From the NCBI GenBank assembly GCA_951217055.1, contig OX578284.1, positions 20,284,187 to 20,348,186 on the forward strand: 64,000 bases of DNA, written 5' to 3'. The stretch's first letter is position 1, and each line of letters starts with the position of its first letter. Under the pieces are notes generated by a model that made no database searches, was not told the origin of the DNA, and saw only the letters and a list, made by a program, of their open reading frames with translations. The stretch is from Gerris lacustris (Eukaryota; Arthropoda; Insecta; Hemiptera; Gerridae). The position numbers were made by a program, and so were the translations under genes. This document shows positions 56,128 to 64,000 of this stretch, in pieces.

Positions 56128-56625
56128 ACACCAGGTATTTGTTCTCCATTCATTGCATTTACCCATCCTTAATGTGAGTCACTCTACCAGGGGTTTGTTA
56201 TCCATTAAATGAATTTACCCATCCGTAATGTGTGTTGCTCCACCAGGTGATTGTTCTCCATTCATTGCATTTACCCATCCTTAATGTGAGTCACTCTACC
56301 AGGGGTTTGTTATCCATTAAATGAATTTACCCATCCGTAATGTGTTGCTCCACCAGGTGATTGTTCTCCATTTAATGAATTTATCTATCCGTAATATGTG
56401 TCGCTCCACCAGGTGTTTGTTCTCCATTCATTGCATTTACCCATCCGTAATGTCAGTCACTCCACCAGGTGTTTGTTCTCCATTATTTGCATTTACCCAT
56501 CCGTAATTTGAGTCACTCCACCAGATGTTTGTTCTCCATTCATTGAATTTACCCATCCATAATGTGTGTCGCTCCACCAGGTGTTCGTTCTCCATTCATT
56601 GAATTTACCCATACGTAAATGCATT
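56128..56625. repeat. Minisatellite, about nine 58-bp units
   Basis: Units share CCACCAGGTGTTTGTTCTCC and GAATTTACCCATCCGTAATG. Units 1 and 2 are repeated almost exactly as units 3 and 4, which shows a two-unit amplification step. Frames 56321-56506 and 56566-56775 come from the repeat. Confidence 0.93.
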
Positions 56626-57850
56626 TACGCACCATGTGCAGGACTCCAAGTTATCAACGAATTACTGGATAAGACACCATTTATAATATTAATTATATTT
56701 TATATTTTAGGTACCAATAAAAATATATATAAATTATTCCTACAGACCTACAAAGAAGGCAAAAAAAATAAATAAAAGGAATTTACTGAAGAATGGACAA
56801 CAAGAGTTCTTTTTATTTTTAAACTATTTCCTGATTTTTCTTAAAACAAAAAACAAAAAACTTTTTTTAAAATACATGACATTATTAAGAAACCAAATTC
56901 ATTGCCCAAATCTTATGCCTAAAATGTATCCTACATTTCCCTATATATTTATATCTACATTTTATTACATTCCCTACACTTTCCTAGATTTTATCCTACA
57001 TATCCCTACATTTTAATCCTACATATTTCTACATTTTATCGGATTTCCTATGTATCTCTAAGTTTTATATTTAATTTTCTCAACTTAAGTCGAAGTTCAA
57101 AACTGGTTCTTTATAATTTTGCAAAATTACCAGTGAATTTTTAATAATCTTTATCTGATCTATGATCAATAAGGATTTATTTATTTACATGAAGAGTTAT
57201 AAATATTTTATTAGAAATAAATCATGCGAAATATTTTCTAAATACGTTATATATTTATTCAGTTATATTTCGAAAGTTTAAAAAATGATGTAGATAAAAA
57301 AAGTCACAAAATTACTGAAAAAAAAGAGGAGAAAGAAAATCCTAAAGAAAAGTTGACATTCACTTAAGTAAGAGTAAGTCGAAATATTTAATAACTTAGA
57401 ATTTGATTGGTGGATTTCCAGTAGAAGATTCGACGTTTCGAAATGTAGCAGGGATTTAGGAAAAAGATTTGGAAAAGAGTTGGGAAGAGTTAGCGGCTCT
57501 AAGTCTCGAAGAGGGAGTGAGGTATTATTTGATTGAAAAGTTTGCCCCTAGTTCTCCCTCTTCCACACAAGTAACAACCCAAGTTTATTTTCTGATAAAG
57601 TTAAAATCTCGCAAAAAGCACAAGTAGAAATCGAGTACTATTCGCGCGCGATTCTAAATAAAAAACTTACAAAAAATAATCCAATTGTAAAAATTTCGTT
57701 CTTAGATTTCACAACTAAAAACGTCGTTTAGAATATGCAAAAAGGCAAAAATAAACTAAACGAAATAAATCAATCAATGATAAATTTATACTGATTCCCA
57801 AAGTTAATGTTATAGATATGTAAAGTAAAAGTGCCAAGTATGTGCCTTCA
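56626..57850. other. Unannotated AT-rich stretch
   Basis: 56930-57060 holds a degenerate run of CCTACATTTCCCTACATTT phrases. No gene was recognised. Confidence 0.5.
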
Positions 57851-57861
57851 GTACACATAAT

Positions 57862-58090
57862 AGCACTTCTTTAGGTTGTTACTCCCTTTATAAAAAAACA
57901 GATGGGAGTAACAATCTAAATAAGATGTACTGAATGTTCTTCTTTAGACTGTTACTCCTCTTATAAAAACTGAAGTGTGATATTCCTTTGCCCAAAGTAC
58001 ATTGGACTAAACATCCCTTTGTCTTAATAGTTATTTAGTAAGTCATTTATACTCTAAAACAACACGGGAGTAACAGTCTAAAGAAGTACC
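57862..58090. mobile_element. hAT-like MITE with 8-bp target duplication
   Basis: The ends AGCACTTCTTTAGGTTGTTA and, inverted, GGTACTTCTTTAGACTGTTA are flanked by CACATAAT at 57854-57861 and 58091-58098. The inner copy of the end sequence at 57947 (TTCTTCTTTAGACTGTTACT) suggests an internal duplication. An 8-bp duplication points to the hAT superfamily. It is 229 bases long and non-coding. Confidence 0.75.
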
Positions 58091-58344
58091 CACATAATGA
58101 GTCCGCAAGCAATTAAACAAATCGTACGAGTTCGTTTTCCCATTATAATCGGCCAAGCCGTAACGGATTTATGAAAAAAGGGGGAAAAAATTAAATAAAT
58201 TAGACAATTATGGGTTGTAAGCATAGAAACATTTAAATATATGCGATAGGACGTGAGGGAGCCACACTAATTGGCAGACAATTTTTAAATCAGTCAAAAT
58301 TGTTTTGATTTTTTACACAAATAAAATTATACGTTGACAAAATG

Positions 58345-58392
58345 ATGAACGACACAATGCTTCCATTACCTTAGATAAGCTCAGAAGGAAAA
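58345..58392 (-). repeat. GCTTCCG-family hairpin fragment
   Basis: GCTTCCATTACCTTAGATAA followed by GCTCAGAAGG is a decayed copy of the family's start in reverse orientation. Confidence 0.4.
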
Positions 58393-59049
58393 AATAAACT
58401 AAAATTAAAAACCAAACCAAATAAGATATTTGTATACTCAGTGCGTTTCCATTAAACACCGAACAAGATACATAATAGCACAACTACTGAGTTCAAAATC
58501 TATTAATTTGCAGCTGTTATAAAGGGTGTTATGATTTTGATGAATTTACACATACAAAGATCAACTGAGTAAGTATTTTAAAAATGAATTATCACCAATC
58601 TTTCGTCTGCGTAGACGCGTGAACCACACTGAACCATACCTGAACTGACATTTTTCCAATTCAAACTTACATTTTCCAACATCTTCCAACCCACTCCATT
58701 TTGACAAAATTTGATGTATTAAAAGTCTCAATAATACCGAATCAAAAGCAATAATTATTAATACCTATAAAAATGATTATGGTTTAAATTATATTAGTAG
58801 GAAAAGAGGTTCCATGAATCAGCAATTTATTGATTATAGTATAATTCTGTAACAAAGAAATGACTCGTCATATTATGTAAACTCCTTTGTACTCGCTATC
58901 AATTACAACTTTCAATAGTATTGAGTCAGATAAGATTCTAACAAGGAATTTAACCAAATTAACCTGAAATCCTCTCTTTGAAGATATTCTTAGAATCTTA
59001 AGTCCCTAGAATCTAGAGAATCATTATTATTGCACAATATTAAATCCAG

Positions 59050-59240
59050 GAGATTATTGAGACGCGTGAGACACAGGGCAGGTCAGTTTTTTGAACCGAA
59101 AAACGTTACCGCGTGAATTGAGACGCAGGACGGGGCAGTATTACGCTACACGTCGTCTGTCCGACACCTGTGGATCTTGCGTCTCAATTTTGTTTCCTAT
59201 CGTATATTTCTGCGGTTCAAAACAAAATTTCCCTGCATCT
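59050..59240. repeat. Segment with repeated TTGAGACGC boxes
   Basis: ATTGAGACGCGTGAGAC (59056), AATTGAGACGCAGGAC (59117), and the inverse TTGCGTCTCAATTTTG (59176) and GCATCTCAA (59235) give overlapping direct and inverted copies. The segment is GC-richer than its surroundings and ends at the HEL-2 copy. Confidence 0.5.
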
Positions 59241-59248
59241 CAACCTTA

Positions 59249-59997
59249 ATTGAAGCGAGCGTAAGCGAGCTTCTTACATTCAACGAAATATGCATCTTGT
59301 CTGTCTGTCTGTCTGTGTGTAACGTTTACGTGTCCGACGATAACTTGAGTAAAAGTTGACCGATTTAGTTGAAATTTTGTATACATCTTCCTTTTACTAA
59401 TACTCAGGCTAAGCTCGTTGGACAGGGTGATCCGTTCAAGAGTTCGCGCGCTATGCTTGCGTAAACGTGAGCTTCAAATTTAAAATTGGAATTTCAGGAC
59501 GGGAAAAAATTCTATCATCACCTATTCGATGAGACGAACATTTTTTACAAATTACATTTTTTAGTAAAACCAACAACGACACTGCTATGAATTAATAAAG
59601 ATCGCTATAACTAAACGTTTAAAATAGAGAAAACAACCTTTTTACCGATATCTTACGTTCTAACGTAACGATTTTAATAAAACTTTATGTACATCGTCTA
59701 AAGTACAATTGAAACAAGTATGTAAAATTTCAACTTGATACAAGCAGTAGTATTTGAGTAATGAAGTGATACATTTATAATAATTGTTTAAAAGCTACGA
59801 CGGGTGGTTAAGATTGTTAGAGTCGTCTTGTGTGTAGGTTAGTTTAGGAAGTAAAGCTTTGTACCGAGTAACCCCACTTTACTCCACCCTACCCTCTTCC
59901 ACTTATCTTCAACTATGACATTCATCATGATTAACAAATTTCAATATTCAGTATTTATTGCACGCTCGCTTCAATGATAGAGCCACGCGATGCCTAG
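59249..59997 (+). mobile_element. Helitron-like element HEL-2, full copy
   Basis: Starts ATTGAAGCGAGCGTAAGCGA and ends GATGCCTAG-T. The order of blocks mirrors the nested copy at 8033-8802, including AACTTGAGTAAAAGTTGACC, ATTCGATGAGACGAAC and ACCGATATCTTACGTTC. A (GTCT)n run lies near the 5' end. Non-coding; frame 59177-59359 is spurious. Confidence 0.68.
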
Positions 59998-62030
59998 TTA
60001 ATCGGTTGTAACTGATTAATTTCAATTTTTATGAGAATTTGCGCTTGAAGATGACAAATAAGGGCTATCACAATAAAAATATGTCAGGTAGGGGAGTTGC
60101 AGAATTGGATCTACGAGACTAAAGATACGTGTACACGTTCACCGGCACTTAAGATGAACGAACACTTGTTGAACCAACCAACCTTTGTACAATAACTCAA
60201 GGGTGACTCCACTGCCATTTGTAATACACTAGGTGTTAGCGAAACAATATTTGTCTAGCCGAAGAGAGCCAAATTTCTAGTTAGGGAAAAATCGTGTTCC
60301 CCTCGACTAAACTCTTTACTCCTCTACCAACTTCTAAAAAGCACAACTACTCTTTACCCTTTACTTGTACCTTGTATTAAGTTTAACAGAAGAATGAGTT
60401 TTAATTATTATAATTTATTATTTGGAACAATAATTTGTAACGCATTGTTTTTATTACCTTATCCTCTTTAATTATAATGAAACAACAAAGAGTTGTTAAA
60501 TAACTAATTATCTATTTACGAAGTTAAATAATAATTAGTTTATATTATTGTACACAAATATATTTTGTAGCTAATTAATTAAAAGTGCATTCATTTTTAT
60601 ATTTTAATGTTTTTATTTGTTATACTTCGTGTGTATTAATAATAAAAAATATCTTTCCAAATACAAATCCTTTTACACATTTCAATAAAAAAAAAAAAAA
60701 TCTGTGGCAAAAAGCAACTCAACCTTGGACTAAAACAATACTCAGATTACATTCTGGAGTTTATTATAATTTTTTTACGCAAATATATTATAGTGATGAC
60801 TGGACTGGTAGACAATGCTAACATCATATCAATTTACCATTTAAATTAAGAGTTGTAAATAATAATAATCATTTGAATTCTTTGAATCCGCTGTGCCGAG
60901 CCAGGGATTTGTTTTTATACTCAAAACCTCTTTCAATCTGTTATTTTTATCTATTGATATCTTTTGATTGTATTAACATTTATACTTATTCTTATTGACT
61001 TATTATATTCATATTACTTATATTATTTTATTGACTTATTATATTCATATTACTTATATTATTTTATTGACTTATTAGCGGTGTTCTTATCGTATTTCAT
61101 CTAAAATCTATAATTTTTTCAAATCAAACAATGCCTATCTAAATAGGCAATGTCGACTTGTCGACTAGTTCTATATATTATATACTACCCCTAGTTGAAA
61201 GAACTTTGACCTTGACAATGCCACGCCTTATCACTGATACTATTGAAATATCGAAAAGACGCATATATGTACTAATAAACATAATCACTTCTATCCACAG
61301 GAGAGATGATATTCCTTTGTCTGAAGAACTGTTAGACATAGGTCCTACCAACTGTCTTAGCCCGTTTTCTGAACAATCACTGCAATTGAAATATATCGGT
61401 AATAGATCCCCATAGTTCTTTTTTTTAATGTTAATATTTATATTAAACAAAGTACCATAATAATAAAATATTTACACTTACAATTATTATGAATCCTCCA
61501 AAAAAAAAACAGTATTTTTACCTGGAACAAAAAACCAAAAAACATTTTAGTGACATTATTTCTAAAATAAGTAACTTCTACCTAAAAAGAAGGACTGTAA
61601 TGAAAAAAAAAAAATTAGAGCTTTTAACAACTATAGCAAATCTGACCAAAAACCACGTAAGTAGTTTTTGGTCAGATTTCATGACTTTTTGTACGGTCCC
61701 TAAGGAAGGATTCTCAAAACTGTTTATTCCCACTCATTAGGGTCAAATAAAAATGAAGTTATGAGCTGGACAAGGTCTATGGAGATTGGAGAACTACGAG
61801 ACCTATGACATTGAAAGAACTTAACATTCTTATAGTAGGAGCATATAAAGATTTTTAGCAGCATTTGGCCACCTACACTAGTTACACTAACATTGCTCCT
61901 GACCTTATATAAGTAACAAAGTGACCCCTTAATATTGTCTTAATTTTACCTATCTATTATATTAAAAGTAACTAATAGTATAATTACAATAATATATATT
62001 ATTATTATATATATTTTTATATTTATTGTT
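59998..62030. other. Unannotated stretch with small frames
   Basis: The plus frames 60585-60821, 61158-61415 and 61489-61740 have no recognised domain. A 38-bp unit is repeated about twice at 61005-61078. AAATCTGACCAAAAAC (61638-61653) and its exact complement (61664-61679) form a hairpin inside the last frame. Confidence 0.45.
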
Positions 62031-62033
62031 ATG

Positions 62034-62037
<4 letters not shown>

Positions 62038-62109
<72 letters not shown>

Positions 62110-62134
62110 TAAATATATATATATGTATATACTA

Positions 62135-62178
<44 letters not shown>
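62038..62178. repeat. (AT)n microsatellites
   Basis: Two AT tracts (about 62038-62105 and 62139-62178) separated by a degenerate AT section. A fragment of the window-start MITE end follows at 62190-62225, with a CACAATTTGTG hairpin at 62219-62250. Confidence 0.95.
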
Positions 62179-62426
62179 ATGAATCAGCAATGTAATACCG
62201 TGTTTTTGCACACTGCAATACACAATTTGTGTCACTACACAAATTGTGTATATATTTAATGATATATATATTATATTATTTTTTATATGTAATAAAATAA
62301 TATAGGCTCACTACTTCGTATGACGCTTACTTGGTTTCTTCCCTTTTTAGACTGTTTCCTAGCTTGCTTTCTCGTTGATTGTTTTCTCGTTGATCGAAGT
62401 TGATTGGTTTTAGGGGGGGGGGGGGA

Positions 62427-62675
62427 ATGCACTAGGGCTCTAGACGAATCCAAAAAGCCCTCATTTATTAATATCGGTTCAGTAGTTTAGGCTGTAGGTG
62501 CGTCAACGTTAAAGTGACTGTTCGCTAGCTTGGTTTCTCGCTCCGCGTTCAGCGTAGGGATGAGTTATCTATTTTTTTTTATCAAGGAATGCACTAGGGC
62601 TCTAGACGATTCCAAAAAGCCCTCATTCATTAAAATCGGTTCAGTAGTTTAGGCTGTAGGTGCGTCAACGTAAAA
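62427..62675. repeat. Two tandem copies of a roughly 160-bp unit
   Basis: GAATGCACTAGGGCTCTAGA, CCAAAAAGCCCTCAT and GGTTCAGTAGTTTAGGCTGT occur at 62426-62510 and again at 62587-62670. A G13 run precedes the first. The phrase order resembles ends of arthropod rolling-circle or SINE-like repeats. Confidence 0.7.
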
Positions 62676-62689
62676 TGAAGGAAGAATAA

Positions 62690-64000
62690 GAATAAGAATA
62701 AGAAGTCATCAAAACTACCATTTTCAAACCTATTTTTCTCTACTTCTACTTGACCAATTTCGATTTTTATTTTTTTTTTATTTTGATCTACAGGACACGG
62801 CCTTAAAAGATATTAAAAAATTATTTAGGTAGCTTGTGGTATTTAGGTGGCCGAGCAGACGTGGTATATAATTTAATCCACACGGCCTTGCTCTCTATAT
62901 ACAATAAACATAAAAAATAATAATAATTAACATTATTATAACATCTGTATCTCTGCGTTTGGGATACAAAGCAAAATATAAAATTCCCATTTAAAGAGAA
63001 AACAACGATAAATCCTATACAAGAACATTATTACTTCACACAGCACCCTATTACTTAGAATTTGTCATGTTTAATTTAGTTATTATTAAAAATTTTATCA
63101 AAATTTATTATAAAAATAATTCCTCTCCGGGGGTAATCGAATCCAACGTCTAATCCTTTGAAGTTACAACTATTATCTCAAGATCTAGACTTTTCCTGGG
63201 AGTATGATGCTCGTTCTCTAAAGAAACTTTTTCCTTCCCTCAGCGGCGCTGGAAGCACGACCTGTGGGTAAAGAGCATGACACCAATCATCCCCCCCCCC
63301 CTCCTACACGAAATGAATGTTAACATTGGCCGCCTTCGCCATTGCCGACGATGGTTCGGCAGGAGCCCCATGCTAGAGGGGGCTCGGAGTTCGAAACAGC
63401 TACTAAAATCTATGTTCGTGAAACGTAAAGCCAATCAGGCTTTTGCTTAAAAGTTTCTTTTAATACTAATACCAATACCCCTTGTTTCTTTACCTTTTCC
63501 TTTACAGAAAACTTCTACGTTATATACAGTTCATTACGTTACAATATTTTTCTAGTCCAAATAGTTTACAACACTTCTAAGACTTAGTAGATGCGTCGAA
63601 GTTTGTTTAATAGTAGAGTAGTTAAAAATCAATTTATAAAAAATCAAAGTTTTGCAGGATATCTCAGAGGTCCATTTAGTAATATAGGTTCAACTTCAAT
63701 TAGTTAAAAGACGACGGTTCCATTTATTTTCGTTCCAAATCTGTTTTCTGTGATTAAATATTTGAAATTTCCAATTTTCTCCTCAAAGATACACGTCACC
63801 ATTTACTAAGCTTGGATAATAAATAAACTGGGATGTCGGACAGAATGGTATGAGATATGTATACTTGTATTTAACAAAAGTAAGTATTTTTAGAGGTTTT
63901 CTACATGATAAATGCAGTAAGACGACCCAAGAAGTTCTAGAAAGGTTATTTTTTAAATTGCCATCCTTTTTAACAAACTTATAAATATTAGTTCAGCACT
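62690..64000. other. Unannotated end of window
   Basis: 63120-63440 is GC-richer and has a C11 run (63291-63301), but the minus frame 63240-63434 shows no domain. No gene was supported. Confidence 0.45.

Noticed and set aside
56128..56625. CRISPR-like array
   Set aside because: The whole 58-bp unit is repeated with drift; there are no distinct spacers.

Overview
The window looks like intergenic or intronic DNA from an AT-rich animal genome, most likely an arthropod or other invertebrate. The species cannot be fixed from the sequence. Nearly all that can be recognised is mobile DNA: Helitron-like elements, non-LTR, LTR and Penelope-like retroelements, tRNA-derived SINEs, PIF/Harbinger, piggyBac, pogo, mariner and hAT relics, foldback MITEs, minisatellites and very long (AT)n tracts. 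I found no convincing intact host gene, rRNA or functional tRNA. The long open frames are a reverse transcriptase (4799-6484) and a Gag (40155-41717); most other open frames are short chance frames or repeat products.

Layout. 1-471: a retrozyme-like repeat with a hammerhead ribozyme motif on the minus strand, followed by a palindromic MITE and (TA)n. 995-1148: TTAA-flanked MITE. 2870-3416: foldback element. 3640-10380: a nested block in which repeat E1 is split by a non-autonomous Helitron (3736-9854); the Helitron holds another Helitron-like element (8033-8802), and a 5'-truncated LINE (4465-7010) sits in it between two identical 794-bp direct repeats. 11304-12788: two PIF/Harbinger elements in opposite orientation. 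14.5-14.8 kb: SINE-like element. 15854-16851: Penelope-like inverted-repeat element with 13-bp flanking repeats and two hammerhead-like motifs. 19.6-20.04 kb: another Penelope-like 3' end. 20.68-21.24 kb: second foldback copy. 23774-24747: piggyBac relic. 24852-25135: pogo-like MITE. 25947-27264: TIR element with 3-bp duplication. 28.4-29.75 kb: Helitron remnant carrying a Ty3 RT fragment, then a palindromic pair of a GCTTCCG repeat. 30.96-31.26 kb: LINE RNase H remnant. 32076-32376: SINE with 10-bp TSD. 34.6-35.1 kb: the second E1 copy, uninterrupted. 38.18-38.87 kb: a perfect hairpin and AT-rich palindromes. 39415-43090: gag-only LTR retrotransposon. 43.7-45.65 kb: tandem repeats. 46.9-47.8 kb: Helitron copy. 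49.26 kb: mariner remnant. 53.1-54.9 kb: palindrome and Helitron-like fragments. 56.1-56.6 kb: minisatellite. 57862-58090: hAT-like MITE. 59249-59997: full copy of the nested Helitron-like family. 62-62.7 kb: (AT)n and a tandem repeat.

The elements do not form a pathway. Their insertion order can nevertheless be read: E1 was entered by the Helitron, which already held or later received the second Helitron-like element, and the LINE event is youngest because its flanking repeats show no differences. The features most worth following up are the hammerhead motifs, the 794-bp LINE-flanking repeats, and the Helitron with an internal empty-site control.
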